Source of the DNA: Diploptera punctata
Taxonomy: Eukaryota > Arthropoda > Insecta > Blattodea > Blaberidae
Assembly (NCBI GenBank): GCA_030220185.1
Contig: JASPKZ010007549.1
Location: 124,001-188,000, forward strand
Direction: 5' to 3'
Length of the DNA: 64,000 nt
The stretch's first letter is position 1; every line of letters begins with the position of its first letter. Positions 10,722 to 21,289 of the stretch are shown in pieces. A model generated the notes under the pieces. The model was not told the origin of the DNA and made no database searches. It saw nothing but the letters and a program-made list of their open reading frames with translations. The translations under genes and the position numbers were made by a program.

Positions 10722-10988
10722 TAACTAACTCACGGTTGTTGTCGAGCCCGTAGGTTCATGTCCGCGCGGACATAACCTCTCCATACATCGCTATCCTGAG
10801 CTAATATTTTCCAATCATTTCCTGTATAATCTACTTCCCTCAAATCATGGTTAATGTTATTCTCCCACCTCATTCTTGGTCTACTAACTGGGCATTTTCC
10901 CTCTAGTTTTACTACAAGAAGCTTCCATACATATCTTTCATTTCTCATTTGTGCCACATGTCCTGCACATCGCACTCTATGAAACTTA
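10722..10988 (-). mobile_element. LINE-A 3' end
   Basis: Minus strand: tail with TTAACTAACTCAC, then RPRMRWENNINHDLREVDYTGNDW and CAGHVAQMRNERYVWKLLV. It is truncated where a (CTT)n tract begins. Confidence 0.9.
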
Positions 10989-11019
<31 letters not shown>

Positions 11020-11094
11020 CTTCACGGTTTAGGCTTATTTACTAGCCTGTTCTGGCTCCAAATTGCTGCTCTTTCCATCTTTTCTTTGGTCTTA
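10989..11094 (-). mobile_element. LINE-G 3' end with GAA tail
   Basis: (CTT)n on the plus strand, i.e. a (GAA)n tail on the minus strand, followed by CACGGTTTAGGCTTATTTAC. The same 3' end lies at 43748-43910 (minus) and a related one at 56340-56760 (plus). Confidence 0.7.
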
Positions 11095-11102
11095 GGGAAA
11101 GT

Positions 11103-11215
11103 CCTTTTTTATTTTGTCTCAGAAAGAAAAATATGTGATTCTGATAGCATTTTTTCTCCTGAATTCAAATATGATATCGGTTTTTCTCCATCGCGCGAGG
11201 CCAATATATCAGCCA
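11103..11215 (+). repeat. Dispersed repeat R3, copy 1
   Basis: About 110 bp containing GTCTCAGAAAGAAAAATATG and CTCCTGAATTCAAATAT. Also at 15193-15315 (plus) and 30346-30432 (minus). Unidentified. Confidence 0.65.
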
Positions 11216-11359
11216 AAGTTTTGTTGCTCAGTATAATCACTAAATCTTGTCACATGTTCTTCCCATTTCACTCTCTGAATTTTGATATTTTGTTTCGTTG
11301 TTTTTCATAGCATCCCGCCATTCACTTCATTATGTTTCTCAAAAGTGATCTGTTTTACA

Positions 11360-11605
11360 AGAGTGTGGTTGCCATTTATTTAATCTAATTCTATTTACTT
11401 AATATAATTATAGGTTATTATTTTTGTTATTGCTATTATTATTATCACTATTTTTTTCTTTCCTTGTCAACTTTTAATTGTGTAGCCTGTACCTATTACG
11501 TATCATTAATCAACACGTAGATAATTCATCATTGTTATTGTATGTATAATTAACCTGGTGAAGTGGAAGACAACACCTGACTGTCTTAACTCCATCAGAT
11601 AAAAT
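11360..11605 (+). mobile_element. LINE-F 3' UTR fragment
   Basis: Matches 37960-38225, the region downstream of the LINE-F RT: ATTATAGGTTATTAT, a TTA tract, TTGTGTAGCCTGTACC, then AACCTGGTGAAGTGGAAGA and CTTAACTC. Noncoding here. Confidence 0.6.
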
Positions 11606-11617
11606 ATATCTAATGTA

Positions 11618-12245
11618 TAAAAATCAATGTTTGTTTGTTTGTTCGTGCTTAATGCGCGGCCATACCGTTGATCCGATTGTGATGGGTTTTTTTGCAAAAT
11701 GTTCAGGAGGTTCCCGGGATGAACATAGGCTATAACAGAGTTGTGATACTCAACTCCTACACCCTTAAAAACACCCTTTGTGGTGAAAAACGTGAAAGTC
11801 CTCTTTTTTTTACCCTTAAATGGCTTACGCTGCCTAAACCATAACAAATACACAAAATTAATGTACACAGAATTGAATATCTCAAACACCTCTACAAAAA
11901 AGTCCTCGACAGCATGTTTATCTTTTATAGATAACACACAACAGCCATTTTTGTCTTTCATTGATGCCAATTAGATCGGGATAATGAGATTCCCGGGCAA
12001 GCGTAGCAGCACACGCCGGGTATTCTTTTATGGATAACTCAAAATAACGAATTTTGTCTTACAGCTCATTTATGCCAAGTACATCGGGATGCGTAGATTT
12101 CCGGGCAACGCCGGGTAATCAGCACGGGGTTTCTAAAAATAATAACAATATAAATTTATATTTATTTTCCCTTTAACTTATTAAACTAAATGTAAAAACA
12201 CATTAACATTTATTTAGGTGTAGCAGCTCACCCCGTGTATTAACT
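11618..12245 (+). mobile_element. Helitron-like repeat H, copy 1
   Basis: Dispersed repeat with GCGCGGCCATACCGTTGATC, GTTCAGGAGGTTCCCGGGAT, two successive units of about 100 bp each ending in CCCGGGCA...GCCGGGTA-type CG-rich phrases, and an AT-rich 3' section. Copies are at 47.8-49.1 and 55.8-56.2 kb. A related end at 55.75 kb ends in CTAGT on the minus strand, as Helitrons do. No Rep/helicase is present. Confidence 0.5.
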
Positions 12246-12351
12246 TGTAGATAATAAAAAATGAACCCCATGTCCTAACCCCTAACCTGGAGGAGCAGGG
12301 ATTCATTTTTAAGGCGCTGGGTATTTGCTTTCAATCATCCTTTACCACTTA

Positions 12352-12458
12352 CGGTCAGTTTCACCAACAGAGGTAACTGTATTACGCCAGTTTAAGCTAT
12401 GTATTATACACGGGGAAAACTGGCGTAATACAGTTACCTCTATTGGTGAAACTGACCC
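12352..12458 (+). mobile_element. 107-bp hairpin MITE, copy 1
   Basis: Nearly perfect inverted repeat with arms of about 42 nt around a 23-nt loop; the arms read GTCAGTTTCACCAACAGAGG and its complement. Flanked by TTA on both sides (12349-12351 and 12459-12461). An identically sized copy is at 20583-20689. The TTA duplication and GGGTCAG-type end suggest PIF/Harbinger mobilisation, which is inference. Confidence 0.85.
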
Positions 12459-13484
12459 TTAGTGTTTTCTAAAGTAACTTGGATTTTAGAGAGTTTACCT
12501 ATTCGATATCAGTAGATTCCCTAAGTCCAATATATGACCCATTCATCCTCCTCATTTATCTGCTCTTGGCTGCGGAAAACTATCACCTCAAATTTTGCAT
12601 TTAAACTCAGCTTAAGATTATCTATTCAAACAACGTATCTTGGTTTTGAAATCAGCTGTTCCCTTGTAAGTCAGCGCATGCGATCGGTTCCATATATCAA
12701 AACACTCGGACACATCCCTCAACAACCTATGAAAACTTGTCCGCAGAGTTCTGCACGCGCCTGCCAATGTCCATGTCGCATATGGGAGGCCCGGGTTGAA
12801 ATCCTGGTTGAGACTGGTTAATATTGAGCGGTAGAAGGTGATGAGAAGGAAGAGCATAAAAACAAACAGAAGATAGGTTACCAGGGGCGGGAGAGAAAGT
12901 TTACTTTCTCTAGTTTTATTTTCCTCACGTAGAGAGAAAGTGGGGAGGGGGTCTCTTTCATTTCCGCACCTCTCCGGGCACAAGCGTCATTCCTACCGAT
13001 TGAAAATCGAACGCAGAACCTTCCGCCTTCCCGCCACTGTGCTCCGGGACACGGACCTCTGAGAAAAACAAGAGTGTATGCACGCATGTGGATGTACTGT
13101 ATCGTTAAGATGGGCTATATTTATTTTTTTTTTTTTTCCAACGAGAAGTAGGCCTAATGTCAAAATGTCTGACGTTAATTTCAAAACTATGCCAAGGCGT
13201 AATACATAGGTATGACGTAATTTGACCCCTCCTTCCTTGAATCATGCACATGTTAGAACCGTTGAGTGCGCTGTTTACTATCACACCGGTATTATTTTTT
13301 TCACGGACATGACTTTTACATTAAAAATATGAAATATACACTCGGTATTTAAAAATGTATAGGGACCTAAAGGTGATTTCATTTGCTCAGGCCTACGAAC
13401 GTAACATCTGAGCTACCTCTAAATAAAATATAGGCTAACTCTGTTTAATTCACAGATGTCGCTTGAATATTCTTTCTAGTAACT
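12459..13484. other. Unique interval, slightly GC-richer
   Basis: No gene recognised. A tRNA-like B-box phrase GGGTTGAAATCCTGG lies near 12792 and another (minus) near 13000. These may be remnants of an unlisted SINE. Confidence 0.4.
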
Positions 13485-13495
13485 TTATTATTATT

Positions 13496-13833
13496 GTATA
13501 AAGTCCTAACATTCCATGTTCCTAGGAACATGTCCCTCTGTTTGAGCCTTTGACATGGGTTCCCTGAAGTAGTCCCCGCCCGAAGAACCGAATGGGGGAC
13601 TATTTAACCTCTGGAAAATTTTACCCCAGTGGAACCCATGTCCGCATTTCTTGACGGTTGTATTTTTACGGTGAAAGATCGTCACCCTTTGGACCAAGGT
13701 ACTTTTTTCGTCTGGCTTATCACCTTCGACCAGTCGGCATGGGTAACCCTATCGGCAGCAATGCTACCGCCGGCATAGCTCTCGGGATCATTTAAGCTCG
13801 CCAGGCACTCCACCACGACAAGGTAAAGATACC
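13496..13833 (-). mobile_element. LINE-A 5' UTR and endonuclease start, inverted
   Basis: The reverse complement matches 26099-26290: leader with CTTTCACCGTAAAAATACAA, then FLGTWNVRTLY, the opening of an apurinic-type endonuclease domain. It contains the 16-bp palindrome ATGTTCCTAGGAACAT (13516-13531). It joins a plus-strand LINE-A 3' piece at 13833/13834. Confidence 0.8.
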
Positions 13834-14278
13834 ATGGATGCCAAACATGGACTCTCGCTTTAAGGGAGGAAAGGAGATTACAAGTATTTGAGAATAAAGT
13901 TCTTAGGAAAATTTTTGGACCAAAGAGAGATGAACAGACAGGTGAATGGAGAAGACTGCATAACAGTGAATTACATGGTCTTTATAGGAAGCCATATATA
14001 ATAAGAACAGTTAAGTCTCGTAGACTGTGATGGGCAGGACATGTTGCACGAATGGGGAATGAAAGACTTGCATGGAATCTTCTTGTAAGAAAACCAGAGG
14101 GAAAACGCCCAGTTGGTAGACCAAGAATGAGGTGGGAGAATAACATTAACTACGATTTGAGGGAAGTAGATTATACAGGGAATGATTGGAAAGCATTAGC
14201 TCAGGATAGGGATATATGGAGTACTGATGTCCGCACGGCCATGAACCTACAGGTTCGATAGTGCCAGTGAGTTAGTTA

Positions 14279-14279
<1 letters not shown>
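13834..14279 (+). mobile_element. LINE-A 3' end, sense part of a 5'-inverted copy
   Basis: Starts at the CETWT region and includes NNINYDLREVDYTGNDWKAL. Ends with TAGTGCCAGTGAG and GTTA repeats followed by a (TTA)n array. Left of the inverted half, TTATTATTATT at 13485-13495 resembles the right flank, consistent with one insertion event. Confidence 0.85.

Positions 14280-14317
<38 letters not shown>
14280..14317. repeat. (TTA)n microsatellite
   Basis: Perfect TTA array directly after a LINE-A tail. Confidence 0.95.
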
Positions 14318-14397
14318 TGTACTGATCTAGTTCGGAATACCATCGTTTTCTACCAAGCAGTGTTCGATCCTCGATCGGGAAAAATTTCCTGCCAGAG

Positions 14398-14743
14398 ATT
14401 TTAATGTTATTCTTCCATCTCATTCTTGGTTTCCTATTGGGCGCTACACTGTGTCCCATTCCTTCTTTCGTTTCCCATTCGTGCAACGTATTCTGCCCAT
14501 TTCATTTTACGAGACTTATCTTGTTATTATATCTCCCTTCCATAAAGATAATGTAGTTCACTGTTATGTAATTTTCTCTATTCTCTTTTCTGTTCAACTT
14601 TCTTTGGCCCAAAATTCTTCCTGTGAACTTTATTCTCAAATAGTCGTTTTTTCTCCTCCATTAAAGTAAGAGTCCATGTTTCACATCCATATAATGTAAC
14701 TTGGAGAATAACAGTTTTATATATTTTCAGTTTAACGTTTTTG
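14398..14743 (-). mobile_element. LINE-A diverged fragment
   Basis: Minus strand reads LKIYKTVILQVTLYGCETWT and FENKVHRKNFGPKK. More diverged than other copies. It ends at a head-to-head junction with LINE-E at about 14743. Confidence 0.85.
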
Positions 14744-15175
14744 GGCATAATGTTGTATGGATCGGAAGTTTGGACAATGACACAACAGCATGCCACAGAA
14801 TAACTGCAGTTGAAATGAATTCTTGGAGAAGAGCTGCCAGAAAATCTCGACTGGAAAGAATTAGAAATAGAGAAATTAGAAAATGGATGAATGCAGAAAG
14901 AAGTATAATGGATGAGATTGAACACATAAGGCTAAAATGGTATGGACACGTAAGAAGAATGCAGGATGGAAGACTACCAAAGGACGTCCATACATGGAAA
15001 ATTGAGAGAAGGAGCAGAACAGGAAGACCAAGAACACCTGGTAGAATAACATTCAGCATTCAACGTTGAATGAGGAAATTTGGTGCAGGAGCGGGTCAAT
15101 ACACAGAGGAGAGAGAGCGATGGAGATCTTTAATTAAGGGAAATTTGTGAATGTTTTTTACAAAGCGATAGCACT
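14744..15175 (+). mobile_element. LINE-E C-terminal fragment
   Basis: Related to but distinct from LINE-A. Reads LYGSEVWTMTQQ, SWRRAARKSRLERIRNREIR, IRLKWYGHVRRMQDGRLPKD and RRSRTGRPRTP, then a frameshift. The end TCTTTAATTAAGGGAAATTTG also occurs (reversed) at 51.74 kb. Confidence 0.85.
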
Positions 15176-15192
15176 GAGCAACAAAAAGAAAC

Positions 15193-15315
15193 TTTTTTTT
15201 TGTCTCAGAAAGAAAAATATGTGATTATGATAGTATTTTTTTCTCCTGAATTCAAATATAATATCGGTTTTTCTCCATCACGCAAGGTTTCCGAGAGACA
15301 GGAATTTATAATTTC
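15193..15315 (+). repeat. Dispersed repeat R3, copy 2
   Basis: Close match to 11103-11215, including GTCTCAGAAAGAAAAATATG. Directly follows the LINE-E end. Confidence 0.65.
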
Positions 15316-16330
15316 AAACACTTTAATATTTTCTACATTCGTAACTACACAATATTTGAACATTCAGACTCGCCTAGAAAGTAAGAAATGATGTTTTTTC
15401 TGCTATATTTGGCCTGTTGAGCATCCCTCTTGATTGTCCAACAATAATCGGCCAGCATATTAGAATTCCATTTGCCTTGATATATCTTTTCCATAGCTGA
15501 AACCATTTGAGTTAGCTCATTTGATTTTATTTTACAATGGACAAATGGACGAAAAAACGTTTATTAAAAAATAATTATTTAAATTCATTAATTGAAATTG
15601 AAATAAAAACTGTGGGTGATGGGGAAATTCCGAATACATATTCGAAAACATAATAAAAAATTGCATTAAGTACAACTATTGGTACTCATGAGACTAAAAT
15701 CATGTTGACCAGCGTTATCTACTAAGCCCGTAGTAATTCATGTATTTTTTAAACATATTTTCATTATTAAGATTGATTGGAGTAAACCTGAATGATGAGA
15801 GAAATTCTCAATGAAAAGAAAAAGTTTTTTTCGAGAGGAGTTGGGGCGACAAGAGCCCCTGTATTGTATAATGGCATGCGTTTCGAGAGTTGAGTAGGCG
15901 TGCTGTATCAGACATTTGAAATGAGTTTTAAAGTCTTTAAAAACAATCAGTCTGTTGGATTTAGTTGGATATTTATGAAGTGTGGAAATTAATTTATTCG
16001 TTAGGGTAGGGGAGGGAGAGGTGTGCAGTAATTTAATTTGCATGTAGCCGGGTAATACGGTACATTTTATATCGATATGTAAAAATATCATATTAAAATT
16101 AAATTAAAGCGATTTACTTTAAATTATTTTTGTTTGGTTGGTACATCCGCTTTGTGGATACAACACCGTACAAAAAATCCATGAATTTTCAACATATCCA
16201 TGTATTTATTTCAGTTCTGCCACTATTAGATTTATTCGGTTTTATGTTGCAGCTAATAACAACTGATAGTCTGAGGATGGGGATCTCACTGGATATTGGA
16301 ATAAATTTAACTTCAATGATTTAAAAGAAA
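15316..16330. other. AT-rich interval with one LINE-A scrap
   Basis: A diverged minus-strand LINE-A piece lies at about 15822-15897 (GAGGAGTTGGGGCGACAAGA). Nothing else recognised. Confidence 0.5.
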
Positions 16331-17019
16331 AACCTAAAGGCCAACACGCACACTCTATTTAGTAACGCTAAAAAATTGGTGCTGGAAGAAAACATCAATA
16401 AATTCAAATACATAGAAACAATAATTACAAACAGGAATGAGATGCATAAAGAAATTAAACATAGGCTCAATTCTGGTAATGCGTGCTATTATGCATTACG
16501 GGACTATTGATGTCCCAACTCCTTTCAAAAAAACGTTAAGCTGAAAATATATAAAACTATTATTCTACCAGTTATATTATATGGGTGTGAAACATGGACT
16601 CTTACTTTAAGGCAGGAAATGAGATTACGAGTTTTTGAGAATAAAGTTCTTAGGAAAATTGTTGGACCAAAGAGAGATGAACAGGCAGGTGAATGGAGAA
16701 GACTACATAACAGTGAACTACATGATCTTTATAAGAAATGAGATATAATAAGAACAGTTTAGTCTTGCACACTGGGATGGGCAGGACATGTGGCACAAAT
16801 GGTGAATCTGAGAAGGATGGAAGTTTCTTGTAGCAATACCAGAAGGAAAACGCCCAGTTGGTAGACCAAGAATGAGGTGGGAGAATAACATTAACCATGC
16901 TTTGAGGGAAGTATATTATACAGGGGATAATTGGAAAACATTAGCTCAGAATAGGGATGTATGTAGAGCTTGTGTACGCGAGACCATGAACCTATGGGTT
17001 CGATAGTGCCAGTGAGTTA
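16331..17019 (+). mobile_element. LINE-A with internal deletion
   Basis: From LKANTHTL of the RT to the GTGCCAGTGAG tail. About 80 bp are missing between the GLEVNIN and FKYLG segments (near 16400), and frameshifts follow. The C-terminus reads YGCETWTLT, GEWRRLHNSELHDLYKK and ENNINHAL. Confidence 0.9.
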
Positions 17020-17360
17020 GCCCTTTGCTTAATCTAAGTTCCCACATGTGGGTTTTTTGCCATGTCAGTATTCTGTTTTTTTTTCTGTAATATTAATATG
17101 GTCATCCTATTCTGTATAAACTTGGTTCATGATGGAATAATAATACAAAAGAAATGGCTTTCAAGTTAATATCTTGAAACCTCTTTGAAAATCGGTGCTC
17201 TTTTAAAAGCCAGGAAATGCAAATAAAAATTCATAGCCCGTGAATTTGAAAAAAGGTTGGTATTTCCTATTCAAAGTACATTTTCTTCTCTAAGAAGGAA
17301 TATGATCGTTAAATGTTTATAGTCTATTAATTCTTTCAACAATGAAAGAGAACATTCTGC

Positions 17361-17426
17361 CTGTGATTGGCTGACAACAATGTAGTGGGGGAAATGTAGG
17401 CGGGACCAGCCGGTAACCATGGTAAC
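17361..17426 (+). promoter_or_regulatory. CCAAT / GC-like / X-box cluster
   Basis: Inverted CCAAT (ATTGG, 17366-17370), GGCGGGAC near 17399-17406 and GTAACCATGGTAAC at 17413-17426. The last fits the RFX X-box consensus GTHNYYATRRNAAC at every position. X-boxes typically sit just upstream of ciliary genes. Whether this is a real promoter is inference. Confidence 0.35.
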
Positions 17427-17460
17427 GGCAGGGAAGCTAGCTTTTAGAACAGACTCCAGT

Positions 17461-17562
17461 ATGTCTCGGGACGTTGATAAGTTCGGGCCTACTGTACCGT
17501 TTGTTCTATCAGCAGTACCAACCTCGTTCAATCACCACTATAAACTTTATAATTTTTCCTAA
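17461..17562 (+). CDS. Short ORF 35 bp after the X-box, possible first exon
   Basis: ATG at 17461 opens a 33-residue frame (MSRDVDKFGPTVPFVLSAV...) ending at TAA 17560-17562. Its GC content exceeds the surroundings. Candidate donor sites inside (e.g. GCA/GTACCA) are weak, so exon status is speculative. No family recognised. Confidence 0.2.
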   Translation: MSRDVDKFGPTVPFVLSAVPTSFNHHYKLYNFS

Positions 17563-17929
17563 CATTTCAAGGATTAAAAATAAATCTAATCATGAGGAGA
17601 AATTTACCGACTGTGAACAGTTATCGTTTTTTGTATTTTTTAGTGATGTTTGCGTTGTGCCGCTGTTAAACTCTTTTTTAATTGAATTGAATTGAAACGT
17701 CGCTTTTGTACTAGTTCTTTTTGTGAACGATTTCAAGATGACTGTCTCGCTCTAAGGATTTTAGTTTTAACTACTGTTCTGACGTAATAATATTAGCAAG
17801 TGATGCCCTATCCTCTTATTGTTTAAACGAGGAGGCTGAATTGATCCCAGGGACCTGTTTCGTGACACAACGAGTCTGCTTGTCAGTAGATAAAAATCTT
17901 GAAACCTGTTTCAGAAAATAACAGTGTAA

Positions 17930-18420
17930 TAAATAATAGTTTCAATAAACTAAAACAACACGCTTTATTAGAAAACCGAACTAAAAAAATGAAAAATAAT
18001 TTTAATTTCCAACACGCTTGGGATAAAATTAAAGATGTCAACAAAAAAAAATCATCTCCTACACATATAGAATAAAACTTGAGTTATCAACAAAAAAATA
18101 ATAATTTTACCATCAAAAGCGTGGGGTGCTTTTTATGATTTTTACATTTTCTTCTTAGAGACTTTACTTTTACCAATATCTGTTTATTATGAAATATATT
18201 AATTGATATAGAACACCCCACGCTTTTGATGGTAAAATTATTTTATTTTTGTTGATAACTCTAGTTTTATTCTAGATGTGTTGGAGATGATTTTTTTGTT
18301 GACCACTTTAATTTTATCCCAAGCGTATTGGAAATTAAAATTATTTTTCATTTTTAGTTCGGTTTTCTAATAAAGCGTGTTGTTTTAGTTTTTTAAAACT
18401 ATTATTTATTTTTTATTTTT
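17930..18420 (+). mobile_element. Foldback element FB1, copy 1
   Basis: Two inverted arms of about 200 bp (17930-18130 and 18213-18420) surround an 82-bp loop. The arms include ACACGCTTTATTAGAAAACC and ACCATCAAAAGCGTGGGGTG and their complements. A second copy is at 26405-26886 with the loop in the opposite orientation. No coding capacity. Confidence 0.9.
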
Positions 18421-18860
18421 TAGTTTTAATATTTTACAGAATAAGATAAAAATGTAAATGTCTTTAAATTCGATACTATTGTAGTATGAACTAAAAGTAA
18501 TACTCTTCTAAAAAAAATCCTCCCAGCCGGATTTAAACAGCGACCTATGGATTCCTAAATTATATACCACTAGAGTCCACCGCTCCACCAACTGAGCTCT
18601 TAGAACGATTGACTAAAAAGTCGACAAGTCCGCAGCCTATTATTTTTTCTGATGATTCTTGCCAGGATTTTAGAAACAAAATGTGAAATTATTGCATTGT
18701 CACGGGTCCTTTACAAGTATACAAAGTTTCAAGTCGATCCAATGTTTCTAAGTGGGTGAAAATCGTGTTCAAAAATTCCGTTACATAGATACAAAGACAC
18801 TTTTTTTTTGATTTGATAGATACAGATGAAGCTAATATAAAATGTGTAAAATAGCAGTTA
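18421..18860 (-). repeat. FB1-linked unit: tRNA-Tyr-like block plus 190-bp module
   Basis: Conserved with 26887-27470 in the same orientation relative to FB1. Contains a tRNA-Tyr-like segment (18518-18605) and a module with TATACAAAGTTTCAAGTCGA that recurs at 27.1-27.5 and 62.7-62.9 kb. The whole FB1 plus flank may be one mobile unit of about 0.95 kb. Confidence 0.65.
18518..18605 (-). pseudogene. tRNA-Tyr-like pseudogene with intron-like insert
   Basis: Minus strand: AGCTCAGTTGGTGGAGCGG (D arm), GGACTCTAG, an intron-like stretch after the anticodon position, then ATCCATAGGTCGCTG and a decayed T arm TTTAAATCCGGC. The layout matches tRNA-Tyr, which carries an intron at this place. The anticodon reads CTA instead of GTA and the acceptor ends do not pair. 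Confidence 0.65.
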
Positions 18861-18917
18861 TCAGTGTAGAACACATATTTGTGAGTATTATTTACCGGTG
18901 TTACTACAATTTGTTTC

Positions 18918-19305
18918 AATCCACCGCTGTGGCCTCGAGGTAGCGTGCTGCCTTGTCACGCAGCGGGCCCGGGTTCGATCCCCGGCCGGGACAGTTTTTC
19001 TGGGTGAGGTTTTTATCAGGGTTTTTCCTCACCTGTAAGACAAATTTCAGGAAAACTTTAAGGCCCAAACGGTCCCCGAAATCATATGGCCATCGCAATC
19101 ATCATCATTCATATTCATCTTAGATTAAGTTTAGGATTAGGGACTCTCCTGGCGCATCACTATCATCATCATCACCCATCATATCGGGGCAACGTAACCC
19201 CGCCTTCCAGGCGCCCCAACCTCAGAAGTGGGTTACAAGTACGCCATGCTAGGAGAGAACACCAGGAATGTCGAAAGACAACCCTGGGGCATTTTCAAAA
19301 AAATG
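18918..19305 (+). mobile_element. SINE-2, tail type b
   Basis: Head CCACCGCTGTGGCCTCGAGG with B-box GGTTCGATCCC, the common body, then tail b: TTAGGATTAGGGACTCTCCT, CAACGTAACCCCGCCTTCCA and GGGGCATTTTC. Tail b also follows the different head of SINE-3. Confidence 0.9.
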
Positions 19306-19310
19306 CTTCA

Positions 19311-19664
19311 TATAATATCCATCCATCCATAGTAATTCTGCCCGAGGGCAGGTCCTTCACTGCAATCATAGCATTTTCATGCTATGCTTGCAGCTTTACT
19401 AGGGAATTGTAGGTGTGGCAGCTTCCCGTTGCTTTCCACACCGGTGGAGGATGATGATAAGGATGATGATGATGATGATGATGATAATAAGGATGATGAT
19501 TGCGATGACCATATGATTTCGGGGACCGTTTGAGCCTCAAAGTTTTCCTGACATTTGTCTTACAGGTGAGGAAAAATCCCGATAAAAACCTCACCCAGAA
19601 AAACTGCCCCCACCGGGGATCGAACCTGGGCCCGCTGCATGACAAGCCAGCACGCTACCTCGAG
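19311..19664 (-). mobile_element. SINE-2, tail type a
   Basis: Reverse-oriented copy with the ATCC-repeat tail at 19318 and head near 19660. It lies tail-to-tail with the preceding SINE-2. The terminal head bases are missing. Confidence 0.9.
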
Positions 19665-19935
19665 CTATTTCTTACACGCAGTTGTACTAGTTCCCTACGT
19701 GGTTTGTTTATGTTTGTTTCCTCACGTACAGCGGGTTGCTCAGCGCACTGTTACCAGGCGGTTGGGACCGTTACTTGTCATCTTATAGCCTAAGGACTAC
19801 CTCTCGCTCTGTATTTCAACCCCTACTATAGACCTGAAACGAAACGCTGTCTCCATTGTTTGTAACAGTGTTGAGACAGTTCCTGTCGTGTGCTACACGC
19901 GATAATTTTGCAGTCAGTTATAAGTTTAGTTTAAA

Positions 19936-20195
19936 CGGTTTTACTTCTTCTTCTTCTTCCTTTCCAGATTAGGTCACTGCGACCTGTTCCGGCGTCAAGT
20001 CCATCTTTCCTTGGCCGTCCCAAATATCTTTTTCCATGTGGTTTGTATGCGTTGATCGTTTTGGGTAATATTGTATTGTCCATTCTGTCTAAATGTTCTT
20101 TCCATTGGTATGTGTGCTCTTCTAGTTTATCGAGTATTGAAAATATCTCCAGTTCATTTCTTATGGTGCCACACATCATTTGATATCGGTTTAAT
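19936..20195 (-). mobile_element. LINE C-terminus with GAA tail
   Basis: (CTT)4-5 on the plus strand gives a GAA tail. Minus-strand reading: LEEHTYQWKEHLDRMDNTIL, PKTINAYKPHGKRYLGRPRK. Related to LINE-C but a separate subfamily. Confidence 0.75.
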
Positions 20196-20243
20196 TTATT
20201 ATGTACATCACGGTTTCACTATCCTATATATATTTTTTTTTTC

Positions 20244-20579
20244 AATTTCATGTTTTTTGAGAGAAGTTGGGACAACAAGAGTCCCTGTAATACATAATAA
20301 CGCTCATTTCCAGAATTGAGCCCATGTTTAATTTCTTTGTGCATCTCATTCCTGTTTGTGATTATTGTTCCTAGGTATTTGAATTCAGCCACTTCTTCAA
20401 AATTTCCCTTATTTGTCATTAGCTGTCCATTTCCATTATATAATGTATTTCTAAGTTTGATCATATATTTAGTTTATTTGTATGTTTATTCCCAGTCCCA
20501 ATTTCTTAGTGTTACTCAATACAGTGTGCGTGTTGGACCTTAGGATCCTCTCGCTAACGCCTAGTAATATATCATCAAC
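20244..20579 (-). mobile_element. LINE-A internal fragment
   Basis: Minus strand: NTLYNGNGQLMTNKGNFEEV, EFKYLGTIITNRNEMHKEIK. Spans from the C-terminal region back to the RT active-site area. It ends immediately before a hairpin MITE. Confidence 0.9.
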
Positions 20580-20582
20580 TTA

Positions 20583-20689
20583 GGGGCAGTTTCACCAAGA
20601 GAGGTAACTGTATTACGCCAGTTTAAGCTATGCACTATACATGCAGAAAACTGGCGTAATACAGTTACCTCTCTTGGTGAAACTGACCC
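20583..20689 (+). mobile_element. 107-bp hairpin MITE, copy 2
   Basis: Same length and arms as copy 1, with one mismatch between arms near the end. Flanked by TTA at 20580-20582 and 20690-20692. The loop (AAGCTATGCACTATACATG...) differs slightly from copy 1. Confidence 0.85.
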
Positions 20690-20790
20690 TTATTGAGCGA
20701 CCTATTGGAAAAATTAACCTGGACTTACTTTTTAATTCACTTTTTTGTTCATAAAAGCCTGCATGTATTTAGAAGATTGGTATTGACTCG

Positions 20791-20903
20791 CAGTTGTTTA
20801 CGTTATCGTGTGTGGGGTACTGCAAGTGGCCGCTCCATGAGTCAGTTGTTTACGTTATCGTGTGTGGGGTACTGCAAGTGGCCGCTCCGTCAGTCAGTTG
20901 TTT
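20791..20903. repeat. 52-bp tandem duplication
   Basis: Two nearly identical 52-bp units (20791-20842 and 20843-20894) starting CAGTTGTTTACGTTATCGTG, plus a partial third. Unit 2 differs near its end (CCGTCAGT instead of CCATGAGT). Confidence 0.9.
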
Positions 20904-21289
20904 TAAAACATGTGCGCTAACTGCAAGCGTTTTATTGAACAAACTTGTTAACAGAAGAGCAACTATGTGCATAAACAGTTGATACGGTTGTAAATATGCA
21001 AGAACATTCCACTGGTTCGAGTCCCGAGTTTTCATAAAGTTGCGAAGTGTTTTGGAAGGTCAAGAGTTGGACTGCAGACAGCTGTAAATCATCACCATGT
21101 TGTGCTATGTAAGTTTATGTCTAATGTTATTTGAAGCAAAGGGGTGTAAGTGACCTTTTTCATTAAAAAAAAAGGTTTGGTAAATAATTACATTCTTGAA
21201 GCATAATTTTATTTAGTGGCAAAGGGATATAAATGTATGCATTAAGAGTAGATAAAGTATTAATATTAGAAAAAAAAAACTTCAAGCGC

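Larger units (their letters stand above)
17020..17927. other. Unique interval with promoter-like cluster
   Basis: No repeat from elsewhere in the window recurs here. It holds a locally GC-rich stretch with CCAAT, GC-box-like and X-box motifs and a short ORF (separate entries). Confidence 0.5.

Noticed and set aside
12534..12983. Possible exons in the GC-richer stretch
   Set aside because: Open frames on both strands are short, with no domain, splice pattern or similarity I could recognise.
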